Shown piece by piece: positions 53,601 through 62,999 of a stretch of DNA of 64,000 nucleotides. Within the stretch, counting starts at the first letter, position 1, and each line of letters opens with the position of its first letter. Both the position numbers and the translations under genes were made by a program. Source of the DNA: Clostridium saccharoperbutylacetonicum N1-4(HMT) (lineage in GTDB: Bacteria; Bacillota; Clostridia; Clostridiales; Clostridiaceae). The stretch is from NCBI RefSeq assembly GCF_000340885.1, contig NC_020291.1, positions 400,501-464,500 of the forward strand. The letters are read 5' to 3'. The notes below the pieces were generated by a model. That model did no database searches and was not told where the DNA came from. It worked only from the letters and a program-made list of their open reading frames with translations.

Positions 53601-56594
53601 ATGTGTGCAGATGCAGAAAATAATTTAGATGTCGCAATAATAGGAATGTCAGCTAGGCTGCCTAAGGCCAGCAATGTAGAAGAATTTTGGCAAAATATTT
53701 TACAAGGAAAAGATTGTATAACAAGAGATAAAAGTAAGGATAAGTTAAATTATGTTGGAGCATATGGGAAATTAGATAATATTGAATGTTTTGATGCGGA
53801 TTTCTTTGATTTTAATAAAAGAGAAGCAATGAATTTAGATCCTCAACAAAGATTCATGTTTGAAGGAATATATGAAGCTTTGGAGGATGCTGGATATAAT
53901 AGCGACAAATATGATGGTAAGGTTGGACTGTATTCAACATATGATGAACAATTGTATATATGGAATTATTTAATGAGACAAAAAGGTGATTGGTATTTAA
54001 ATTATCACTTAGCAGAAATAAATCTTGGTGGTACATTTAGCACACGTATAGCCTATAAGTTTAATTTTCAAGGTCCTTGTACAATGTCAAAATATGCCTG
54101 CGCATCGTCACTTGCAGCAATACACCAGGCGTATCAAGGACTTCTAAATTATGAATGTGATATGGCGGTAGCTGGCGGGGTTTGCATTGAACCTCAGCAA
54201 GATGGCTGCGTAAGTCTTGATACAACTATATCTAGAAGTGGTTATACCAAAGCTTTTGATGAAGAGGCAGATGGTTTAGTTAAGGCATCTGGTATGGGAG
54301 TTATAATTTTAAAAAGACTTGAAGACGCTGTAAAGGATCATGATAACATCATTGCAATCTTAAAAGGCACTAATGTAAATAATGATGGTAATAGAAAAGT
54401 TGGTTTTTCAGCACCAAGTGTTCAAGGACAGGAGGAAGTGATTAGTGATGCATTAGCAATTGCTGATATTGAATCTTCAGAAGTGGGATATTTTGAAACA
54501 CATGGCACAGGTACAGTATTAGGAGATTCTGTTGAGCTAAGAGCATTAAAAAATGTTTTCCAAGAAAATAATGAAGACGAAAAAGTATATATAGGATCAG
54601 TAAAGAGCAATATAGGGCATACAAGTACAGCTTCAGGTGTGATTAATGTTATCAAAGCCAGTTTAATGCTTAAAGAAAAGATGATGCCACCAAGTATTAA
54701 TTTTAAGAAACCTAATAGTGAGCTTTTAGAAGAAGGATGCCCAGTAGTAGTCAATGACAGGTTGAGAAAGTGGGAAAGTAATAAGACAAGAATAGCAGGA
54801 ACAAGTTCATTCGGAATGGGAGGAGCAAATGCAATTGCTATATTAAGTGAATATGAACAAGAGCCACATGAAAATACATTAAAAAAAGAATTATTTGTAG
54901 TTAGTGGAAAAACGGAAGATGCATTAAAAAATAATTGTCTAAAACTTGCTGAATATCTAGAAAAAAAGGATGTTAATTTAGAAGACATGGCATACACATT
55001 GCAGGTAGGGAGAGGCAATTTAGAAAAGAAATATTATGCCGTTTCTGATAATAAAAATGATCTTATTGAAAAACTTAAGATGATAGATAAAAAGGGACCT
55101 ACTTCAAATGGTGAAAAAGCCAAGAAAAAAATAGCATTTGCTTTTTCAGGATCTGGTAGTCATAAGTATTCAATAGGAAAAGAATTATATGAAAGTAATA
55201 ATATCTTTAAAAGAGAAATGGATAAATGTTTTGATATAATCAAAACTATTTCGGGTCAAGATTTAAAGGAATATTACAAAAATTATGATTTTGAGAAAGA
55301 TGATCTTTCAGATGAGCACGTAACTGGTATGTTAATTACTTTTATTGTAGGATATTCGCTTGCAAAATTATGGAATGAGATAGGTGTTAAACCAGATATT
55401 ATAATAGGTCATAGTTTAGGTGAATATATAGGTGCTTGTATTGCAGGAATATTTACACTTGAGACTGCAATTAAAATAATTATTAAAAGAACAGAACTTT
55501 TTGGCACATTACCTGAAGGAAGAATGCTTGCTGTTGCAGCACCAAAAGAAAAAATTGAAGAATTATTAACTGAAGGAGTTACTATTGGAGCAGAAAATGG
55601 TTCAAAAAGATTTCTTGTTACAGGACTTATTAGCGATATAGAAAATTTTGAAAATGTGTTGAAGGAAAATAAATTGAGTTATTCGAAATTACCTGTAGTT
55701 AGAGCTGGACATTGCTCAGTAGTAAATAAAATTTCAGATGACTTTAGACAAGTTCTAAAAGAAGTTAAATTTGAAAAAAGCAGAATTTCTATAGTATCTA
55801 CGCTTACAGGTAATATCTTAAAGAATAATGAGATGTCAACAATTGATTATTGGATAGATCAGATGTGTTCACCTGTTAAGTTTTACGACGCTATTGAAGA
55901 AACTGCTTTGCAAAATGACATTATATTTATTGAAATTGGTTCATCAAATCAACTTACAGAGCTTATAAGAAAAATAATATTATCTAATAAATCTATATCT
56001 GCAATATCTTCATTAAAGGAATTAAAAGCCGAAGACTCAAGAGAAGGCTTCTTAAATGCTGTTGGAAAGCTATATTCTAAAAATATAGAAATAGATTGGG
56101 ATAAGTTATATAATAAAAAACCCTATAGAATTTCTTTACCAACATATCAATTTGATAGAAAAGTTTTCTGGAGATATAAACCATATTTTGTTGGAGAGAA
56201 AAATGAAGTTTTAAGCAGTGATACAGAAGAAGTATCTATTATTAATGAAGAAAAGGAAAGCGTAGAGAAAAGTTTAAAATGCGATAACATAACTGAAAAA
56301 GTATTAAAAGATATTTTTAAAGATATTTTCGGAGTTGATGAAATTAGTATTTATGATGATATATATGAATTTGGTTTTGATTCTCTTTCAGTAGCTCTTG
56401 TTACTTCAAAAATAGAAACAGCATTAGGTAAGAAAATATCAATGAAAGAAATCTATTCTATTACAACTATTTCTGAGTTAATAGAAATAATTGATAATAA
56501 GGAAGCTGAATACAATACTTTTGAAAATGAGGAAGTAAAAGAAGAAAAAGATACAATAAAAAATATTAATGATATCTTTGATGAAATTGAATAA
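53601..56594 (+). CDS. Cis-AT polyketide synthase module: KS-AT-ACP
   Basis: A 997-residue single extension module. The KS (~8-440) has Cys167 in YACASSL (Ala replaces the usual Ser after Cys), His301 in THGTGT and His340 in IGHTS. The AT (~505-800) starts GSGSHKYS in place of the usual GQGSQ, has nucleophile GHSLGE (Ser605), and His704 in the motif AGHCSVV where malonyl-specific ATs have HAFH and methylmalonyl-specific ones have YASH. The unusual pocket motif and the CCR homologue in the same operon suggest an alkylmalonyl extender. A post-AT linker with SLPTYQFDRKVFW leads to an ACP (GFDSLS, Ser928). There is no reductive domain, so a beta-keto product is expected. It is the only AT-containing module visible in the window, in contrast to the trans-AT cluster 1. 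Confidence 0.9.
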   Translation: MCADAENNLDVAIIGMSARLPKASNVEEFWQNILQGKDCITRDKSKDKLNYVGAYGKLDNIECFDADFFDFNKREAMNLDPQQRFMFEGIYEALEDAGYNSDKYDGKVGLYSTYDEQLYIWNYLMRQKGDWYLNYHLAEINLGGTFSTRIAYKFNFQGPCTMSKYACASSLAAIHQAYQGLLNYECDMAVAGGVCIEPQQDGCVSLDTTISRSGYTKAFDEEADGLVKASGMGVIILKRLEDAVKDHDNIIAILKGTNVNNDGNRKVGFSAPSVQGQEEVISDALAIADIESSEVGYFETHGTGTVLGDSVELRALKNVFQENNEDEKVYIGSVKSNIGHTSTASGVINVIKASLMLKEKMMPPSINFKKPNSELLEEGCPVVVNDRLRKWESNKTRIAGTSSFGMGGANAIAILSEYEQEPHENTLKKELFVVSGKTEDALKNNCLKLAEYLEKKDVNLEDMAYTLQVGRGNLEKKYYAVSDNKNDLIEKLKMIDKKGPTSNGEKAKKKIAFAFSGSGSHKYSIGKELYESNNIFKREMDKCFDIIKTISGQDLKEYYKNYDFEKDDLSDEHVTGMLITFIVGYSLAKLWNEIGVKPDIIIGHSLGEYIGACIAGIFTLETAIKIIIKRTELFGTLPEGRMLAVAAPKEKIEELLTEGVTIGAENGSKRFLVTGLISDIENFENVLKENKLSYSKLPVVRAGHCSVVNKISDDFRQVLKEVKFEKSRISIVSTLTGNILKNNEMSTIDYWIDQMCSPVKFYDAIEETALQNDIIFIEIGSSNQLTELIRKIILSNKSISAISSLKELKAEDSREGFLNAVGKLYSKNIEIDWDKLYNKKPYRISLPTYQFDRKVFWRYKPYFVGEKNEVLSSDTEEVSIINEEKESVEKSLKCDNITEKVLKDIFKDIFGVDEISIYDDIYEFGFDSLSVALVTSKIETALGKKISMKEIYSITTISELIEIIDNKEAEYNTFENEEVKEEKDTIKNINDIFDEIE

Positions 56595-56669
56595 GAATTA
56601 ATGTGTAAAAAATTAGATGATAAGTAGTATAAAAAAAGGAAAGTTTATGCACATAAGGAGTATTATGAT

Positions 56670-59600
56670 ATGGATATATATGAGGAATTAAATAAATTTG
56701 ATTTTATAAAAGAGTATGAAATAATAGGAAAAACAGTGATATTTTCTGCTGATAAGGAAGTATTATATAAAAATATAGCTAAATATGGAGAAGATTATGA
56801 CTTTATTCAGGTTCCATATATTCCAAGAGATAAAAAAGGTATATTAGATAAAACAAGTATTGAAAAATTTGGATTTATTTCATCTAAGACATACTTTGAA
56901 CTTGAAAAGAATTTACTTGAATCGGACATTAAAAATGATATTAAAATTAATTATAAGAATACCGATAAGGGTATAACTCTAGAATATAATGAATCTGCAA
57001 GAACTAAAAGCAATGAAATTGAAATAAGTAATAGTAATAAATTGGCTATATCGACCTCAGAACCATTAATTAATAATAGAAAATATAAAAATCTTACTGA
57101 ATTATTTAAAGTAAGATCACAAAGTAAACAGAAAACTATTTATATTGAAAAAGATGGACAGGAAGAGCAAACTTATGAAGAACTTTATAAAGAAGCATCT
57201 TATCTTGCAACAAGCTTAAGAGAAAAAGGATTAAAAAAAGGTGATAAGTTAATATTTCAACTTCCGGATAATAAAAATTTTATTAAATGTTTTTGGGCAT
57301 GTATGCTTTTGGGAGTTATTCCTGCACCGACAGGTGTCTTAGATGATTATAGTGTGGAAAATGTCAATACTAAAAAATTATACAATATATGGAAACATAT
57401 TGAAAAGCCTTTTATTATAACTACTGATAAGTTAAAAGATGATGTACTTAAACTTGGAGAAATTTTCTCAGATAATATAAATGTTATAGCAATAGATGAT
57501 ACTGAAGCTTCAGAAGCATTTGAGAATTATTATGATTGGGATATTAATGAAACAAGCTTAATTCTCTTTACTTCAGGAAGTACAGGAATGCCAAAAGGAG
57601 TTACATTAAGCCAAAAGAATATTTTTGGAAGGACTCTTGGGGAAATTCAAATGTATAATCTTAATGAAAATGAAGTAGATTTTAATTGGATGACATTAAC
57701 TCATGCGGCAGGTCTTATATGGTCGCACATAAGAGATGTATATCTTAATATTCTACAAATTCAAGTAAATTCGGAAGTTATATTAAACAAGCCTTTGATG
57801 TGGATTGATTTAATGAGTAAATACAAAGTTTCCATCACATGGGCACCAAATTTTGCTTATACTCTAGTAAATAATTATATTCAAGATGATAAAGATTATG
57901 ATTGGAATTTATCACGATTAAATTATGTATTTTCTGGTGGAGAAGCAAATGTTAGTAAAAATTTAAGAAGTTTCTTGAAAAAGTTAGAAAAATATTCGTT
58001 ACCTAAAAATGCATTAAAATTAACTTTTGGAATGACTGAAACATCTTCCTGCATTACATATTATAATGATTTTTCATATTATAATAACAGCGATGATGAT
58101 AAGTTTTTACCAGTTGGAGCACCTATGCCAGGAGCTGAAATACGTATTGTTGATGAAGATGGAAATGTGGCTAAAGAAGGTGAAATTGGACATGTTCAAG
58201 GAAAAGGAGAGTCATTTACGTCTCAATACTATAAAAATGAAAAAGCTAATAATGAATCATTCACAGATGATGGTTATTTAATCACAGGTGATATAGGATA
58301 TATAAAAGATAATAATCTAGTATTAACAGCTAGAGAAAAAGATATAATTATCATCAATGGTTTGAATTATTTTGTACAGGATCTTGAAGCAGCAGTAGAT
58401 GATATGGATGAAGTAAATGCATCATTTTCGGTAGCAACTTCGGTGAAATTAAAAGATGATGATAATGAAATGATTTTAGTATTCTTTTCACCTAAGGATG
58501 AAGAATTATTGAAAGATGAAGCAAATATTGAAGAATTAAAAGAGCTTGTTTTAAAAGTTAAGAATCAAATTAGAGAAAAATGCTTATTAAATCCTAAATA
58601 TGTAATACCTCTTTTAAGCGAAGAATTGCAGACAACGGAAATTGGTAAAAAGCAAAGAAATAACTATAAATCTGCTTTTTTAGATGGTAAGTTTAATGAA
58701 ATCATAAATAAGATTGAGGATGAAAATTTAAATTATATTTTAACCAAAGAATGGGTCAGAAAAGAAATTCAATATAAACAATTAAGTAATATATGTGTAA
58801 TTAATAATGATAAAAATATAGATGAATTATTTGAAAAAAATAACGTTTCATTCAAGTCTATAGATAATATAGCAGATGCTCAGGAAAATGATATACTTTT
58901 AGATTTCTTTTTCTATGATGAAAATGATCTGGAAATCTCGTCGCAAAATCTTAGTTATGTTTTAGATAAAGCTAGTACACATATAAAAGATATTATGAAA
59001 ATATCAAAAAAATTAACAATAATATTTCCAACAAAACAATCTATTAATTTTGAATCAGATATGACCTTTAGAATTAATAATGGTTTTATTAATGGATTAT
59101 TGAAAACAGTATGCTTAGAAAATCCTTTTTTACGATGTAGAATTGTTGATTTTGATAAATTGAATATTTCTCTTTTAGTAAATGAATTGAATCTTTCCAT
59201 AAAAGATGAAGTTGCAGTATACCGTGATTCAAAAAGATATATTCCATGTTTAAAAACAGCAAACAAGGGCAATTGTAATGAAGCAATAATACAATATGAT
59301 AGTTTAGTTCTAGTAGTTGGTGGCCTTGGAGGAATAGGTATTCATGTATCTAAGTATTTAATAAACAAGTATAATTCAAAGCTTTTGATTATTGGTAGCT
59401 CTGATTTAGAAAAAAATATTGATAGATACAATAAATTGATCAATATTTCTGAAGATGTGATTTACTGTAAAGCAGATGTTACAAATTATCAAGAAATTTT
59501 GGACTCTGTAAATAAGGCTGAACATCAATTTGAAATTAAGCTTTCTACAATAGTTAATCTTTCTGGAAAAATGTCATCAGATAACAGTGAAGTGTTTTTT

Positions 59601-60497
59601 GATAATTTATCTGACCACACTTTAGAAAATGAAGAATTTAAGAATATGTTAGATTCGTCATCAGTTAAGCTTCTGGGAACATATAACCTTGAAAAAATTA
59701 GAAAATCAAAAGAAGATGCTTCAATGATTGTATTTTGTTCTCTTACAGGTAATTTTGGAGGAATATCAATGGGGGCATATTCATTAGCTAATACACTGCA
59801 GGAAAATTATTGTCAAAGCCTTATAAATTTAGGGGAAAGAGTATTTTGTATAAATTGGAGTATGTGGAGTAAGACTGGTTTAAATAAATATAGCAATTCA
59901 AGTTCAGCTGTTTTTGGTGGTTTTAATGAATTAGATATAGATCAGGGAATTGGTTATCTAAATTTTATAATTGAAAACAATATAAAGTCATCATATGTTG
60001 GTATAAATAGAGATTGTTTAAAGATGAGATACCAAGTTCACGATTTTTATGATATGAGTCTGATAATTAATCTCGATGATAAAAATAAAGTTCAGAAGGT
60101 AAAGGGCATTATTAAAGAAAATTATAGCAATCTTACATCAAGACTTGTATGTAAAATTGATAAATCTAGATTTAACTCAGATGCTAATATTAGTGAATTA
60201 CAAAATAAATTAATGATGATATGGAAGGATAATCTCAAAGTTGAAGAGATCCATATTAATGATAATATATTTGATTTAGGTGGAAATTCATTGACTATTT
60301 TTAAGATTGTAGAAATTATTAGTTATGAATTCAATATGAATATAAAACCAATTGATATTATGATATATCCTAATATTTATCAACTATCAACTTATTTATA
60401 TTCTAAAAATAAAAACAATGGCAACTTAGAAGTTAAGAAAAAAGATAGTGGGAATATAAGAAAAAGAAAAGAAATGTTAAAAAATCGCAGGCGTTAG
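56670..60497 (+). CDS. Hybrid synthase: A-domain stub - AL - KR - PCP
   Basis: A 1275-residue protein. Residues 1-75 match only the extreme C-terminal subdomain of an adenylation domain (IPRDKKGILDKTSIEK in the A10 position). Residues ~130-690 are an acyl-AMP ligase (LFTSGSTGMPKG at 299; FGMTETSS; LITGDIGYI; IGKKQR) highly similar to the AL of the 47224 protein. The ketoreductase follows (GGLGGIG at 884; Tyr1037 in YSLAN), then the PCP (LGGNS, Ser1207) and an Arg/Lys-rich tail ending KNRRR. The ligase should activate a free acid, load it on the PCP, and the KR should reduce a ketone on it; an alpha-keto acid is the best analogy. AAGGAG at 56655 is spaced 9 bases from the ATG. The acid is unknown. 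The next gene begins 15 bases downstream. Confidence 0.85.
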   Translation: MDIYEELNKFDFIKEYEIIGKTVIFSADKEVLYKNIAKYGEDYDFIQVPYIPRDKKGILDKTSIEKFGFISSKTYFELEKNLLESDIKNDIKINYKNTDKGITLEYNESARTKSNEIEISNSNKLAISTSEPLINNRKYKNLTELFKVRSQSKQKTIYIEKDGQEEQTYEELYKEASYLATSLREKGLKKGDKLIFQLPDNKNFIKCFWACMLLGVIPAPTGVLDDYSVENVNTKKLYNIWKHIEKPFIITTDKLKDDVLKLGEIFSDNINVIAIDDTEASEAFENYYDWDINETSLILFTSGSTGMPKGVTLSQKNIFGRTLGEIQMYNLNENEVDFNWMTLTHAAGLIWSHIRDVYLNILQIQVNSEVILNKPLMWIDLMSKYKVSITWAPNFAYTLVNNYIQDDKDYDWNLSRLNYVFSGGEANVSKNLRSFLKKLEKYSLPKNALKLTFGMTETSSCITYYNDFSYYNNSDDDKFLPVGAPMPGAEIRIVDEDGNVAKEGEIGHVQGKGESFTSQYYKNEKANNESFTDDGYLITGDIGYIKDNNLVLTAREKDIIIINGLNYFVQDLEAAVDDMDEVNASFSVATSVKLKDDDNEMILVFFSPKDEELLKDEANIEELKELVLKVKNQIREKCLLNPKYVIPLLSEELQTTEIGKKQRNNYKSAFLDGKFNEIINKIEDENLNYILTKEWVRKEIQYKQLSNICVINNDKNIDELFEKNNVSFKSIDNIADAQENDILLDFFFYDENDLEISSQNLSYVLDKASTHIKDIMKISKKLTIIFPTKQSINFESDMTFRINNGFINGLLKTVCLENPFLRCRIVDFDKLNISLLVNELNLSIKDEVAVYRDSKRYIPCLKTANKGNCNEAIIQYDSLVLVVGGLGGIGIHVSKYLINKYNSKLLIIGSSDLEKNIDRYNKLINISEDVIYCKADVTNYQEILDSVNKAEHQFEIKLSTIVNLSGKMSSDNSEVFFDNLSDHTLENEEFKNMLDSSSVKLLGTYNLEKIRKSKEDASMIVFCSLTGNFGGISMGAYSLANTLQENYCQSLINLGERVFCINWSMWSKTGLNKYSNSSSAVFGGFNELDIDQGIGYLNFIIENNIKSSYVGINRDCLKMRYQVHDFYDMSLIINLDDKNKVQKVKGIIKENYSNLTSRLVCKIDKSRFNSDANISELQNKLMMIWKDNLKVEEIHINDNIFDLGGNSLTIFKIVEIISYEFNMNIKPIDIMIYPNIYQLSTYLYSKNKNNGNLEVKKKDSGNIRKRKEMLKNRRR

Positions 60498-60512
60498 GGA
60501 GGATAATATAAT

Positions 60513-62975
60513 ATGAACTTGCTAGAGAAGATTAACGGTTTATCAGAAGAAAAAAAGAAAAAATTCATAGATACAATAAAAGAGAGAGGATCAGAGTTTG
60601 GAATATATCCCTTAGCAAATAATCAAACTGGTATGTGGTGTGTATATAAAACAGATATTGGAAGAGAAAATCCATTTTATAATGCTGCATTTAAAATTGA
60701 ATTTAAAGATAATGTAGGACATGAAAGAATAAAATCGGCAATACAGCAGTTATGGGATACTCAAGATGTTTTTTCTTTTAAATATATAGAACTAGATGGT
60801 GTACCATATCAGTATTTTGATAAGGATAGTAAGCCGGTGATTGAAGAAGTTGACATTTCGGATACATCAAAAGATGAAATTGAAAAAATACTTCAGGAAA
60901 AAGAATTAGAGTTTACGCTGAGGAATTTTAACCTTTTTGAAGAAAATCCTATAAAATTTCAGATTGTAAAAATTAATAAGGATTATGAAGTACTGTTCTT
61001 ATCAGTGCATCATATAATTAGTGATGGATGGTCTGATGGTGTCATATGTAAGACAATTATGGATGGATATGCTGGTATAAAGCAAGAAAAAACTTCATAC
61101 CAGTATGCAAATCATATTGTTAGTGAAAAAACTAAAAGAATGCAAAATAAATTAAAAAATAATATTTCATTTTGGAAAGAAAAATTAAGTGATTCAGAAC
61201 ATTTTTTAGATTTACCTACAGTATATAGTAGATCTAGTGATAGAGAAAAAAGATCTGATATGGTTACTTTTCCATTAGATAAAGAAACAACTCAAAAACT
61301 TAAAAATATTGTAAAAGAAACTCAAAGTAATCTTCACGCGGTTCTTTTAAGTCTTTTTTCTATAGTTATAACTAGATATGCTAATAAATCTTCAATGAAT
61401 GTAGGTACAACTCTTGCAAATAGAGATGATTTAAGAACTGTTAATTTAGTAGGAGATTTTGCATCGGTTGTTATTATGCCAGTTGAATGTAATGAAAATA
61501 GCTCTATAATTGATGGAATGGAAACAGTAAGAGATTTAATGTTTCAAAGCATGGACCATTCTAATGTTATTTTAAGTGATATTATAGAAAATGTTCCTTT
61601 TCAACGTTTTGATAATGTACATCCTTTATATCAAGTTATTTTTGCAGTTCATAGCAAAAAATTGCTTAAAGGATGTGCAGAAGGTGAAATGATACCTGTT
61701 AACGGAAGTAGTGCTATAATGCATACTTTAAAACGTAATAATGCAAATGATTATAAGCTTGATATGTGTATGATAATATGGGACAACGGCGAAGATTTGG
61801 AATTGCAGGTTGAATATTCAACTAAGTTATTTTCAGCAGAAAGAGTTACCAATATAGCTAAGGCTTTTATACATGTAATTCATGAAGCTGTATCAAATGT
61901 AAACCAAAAAGTATTTGATTGTAAATTAGTGGAGGTAGAGAAATTAAAGGAAAGATTTAAAGAACTTCAGATCAAATATACTCCTAAAAAGTTATTAGAT
62001 AAAGTTAATATTTTAGAAGAGAATATCGCTGTTATTAATTCTGAAATGGCATTACTTGACATATCAAAACATTCAGTTCCTATTGGTTTTGAAGGTGATA
62101 TATATTTCAAACAAAATGGTGAGTGGTATGCAACTGGTGAAAGAGCATGCGTAGATGAAAATGGTGATTTTAGTATTATAGAATATAAATCAAGAGTAAT
62201 AGAATTTAATAATAAAATTATTGATTTAAGAGAGTCAGAGAAAAACTTAAAAGAAAAGTTTGACTTCGCATTTTGTGAACTTAATTACGATAAAAATAAA
62301 AATTTAATATTATATTATGATGGAAATTCAGAAATCACTAAGAACAGTGTTATAGAGTGTATTGGAATTATACCTACAATAATATATAAGACAAAAGAGA
62401 GTAATTCAAATAAGATATTAAATAATGTGAAGAATATTACATCAGCAGTAAAGGAACTTTCATTAAATTCTAACGTTAAAGATATAGCAGTTATACAACA
62501 GGTGAATGGAGAAATATTTGACATTATTTTTAGTACCAAAAATGGTGAAAAACTCAGTGAAGATATGATCCAAGCTATTTATAAGAACAATAAAAGTGAA
62601 AGCATAATATTTAAATACTGTAAAGATATGCCTAATAATGGAGATAACACACTTAATAATGAAAATAGCTTCGAAGATTTAATTGTATATTATAAAGAAA
62701 AAATAAGTAATACAGAAAAAAAGATTACTGATATTTGGAGAAAAATCCTTGGAGACGATAGTGAATTTGGACTTTATGATAAATTTTTTGAGGTAGGTGG
62801 AAGTTCAATAAAGATTATTAAAATGCTTAATATGATTAATAAAGAGTTTAACATGAAGGTTAACATTGCAGAACTTTTTGATTGCAATACAATAAGTGAA
62901 ATTTCAGAACGTTTGGATAAAAAGTATTTATTATTAGATGAAAAGAAAAATGAAGTAGAAATCTTAAAATTTTAA
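60513..62975 (+). CDS. NRPS protein: C - degenerate A fragment - PCP
   Basis: An 820-residue protein. A complete condensation domain (~20-470) carries HHIISDG (His166/167, Asp171). Residues ~480-700 resemble the second half of an adenylation domain, with a PIGFEGDIYF stretch in the A6 position and WYATGERACVDENGDF in the A7 region, but the ATP-binding half is missing and the Asp of TGD is Glu. The PCP (VGGSS, Ser765) ends the protein. Without a working A domain the PCP must be loaded in trans, or simply carries the upstream chain. AGGGAGG at 60496 fixes the ATG. The preceding AL-KR-PCP protein, with its basic tail, is the natural donor; the KS protein at 63000 is the natural acceptor. Confidence 0.85.
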   Translation: MNLLEKINGLSEEKKKKFIDTIKERGSEFGIYPLANNQTGMWCVYKTDIGRENPFYNAAFKIEFKDNVGHERIKSAIQQLWDTQDVFSFKYIELDGVPYQYFDKDSKPVIEEVDISDTSKDEIEKILQEKELEFTLRNFNLFEENPIKFQIVKINKDYEVLFLSVHHIISDGWSDGVICKTIMDGYAGIKQEKTSYQYANHIVSEKTKRMQNKLKNNISFWKEKLSDSEHFLDLPTVYSRSSDREKRSDMVTFPLDKETTQKLKNIVKETQSNLHAVLLSLFSIVITRYANKSSMNVGTTLANRDDLRTVNLVGDFASVVIMPVECNENSSIIDGMETVRDLMFQSMDHSNVILSDIIENVPFQRFDNVHPLYQVIFAVHSKKLLKGCAEGEMIPVNGSSAIMHTLKRNNANDYKLDMCMIIWDNGEDLELQVEYSTKLFSAERVTNIAKAFIHVIHEAVSNVNQKVFDCKLVEVEKLKERFKELQIKYTPKKLLDKVNILEENIAVINSEMALLDISKHSVPIGFEGDIYFKQNGEWYATGERACVDENGDFSIIEYKSRVIEFNNKIIDLRESEKNLKEKFDFAFCELNYDKNKNLILYYDGNSEITKNSVIECIGIIPTIIYKTKESNSNKILNNVKNITSAVKELSLNSNVKDIAVIQQVNGEIFDIIFSTKNGEKLSEDMIQAIYKNNKSESIIFKYCKDMPNNGDNTLNNENSFEDLIVYYKEKISNTEKKITDIWRKILGDDSEFGLYDKFFEVGGSSIKIIKMLNMINKEFNMKVNIAELFDCNTISEISERLDKKYLLLDEKKNEVEILKF

Positions 62976-62999
62976 ATATAAAAAGGAGGTTTGCGTTAT

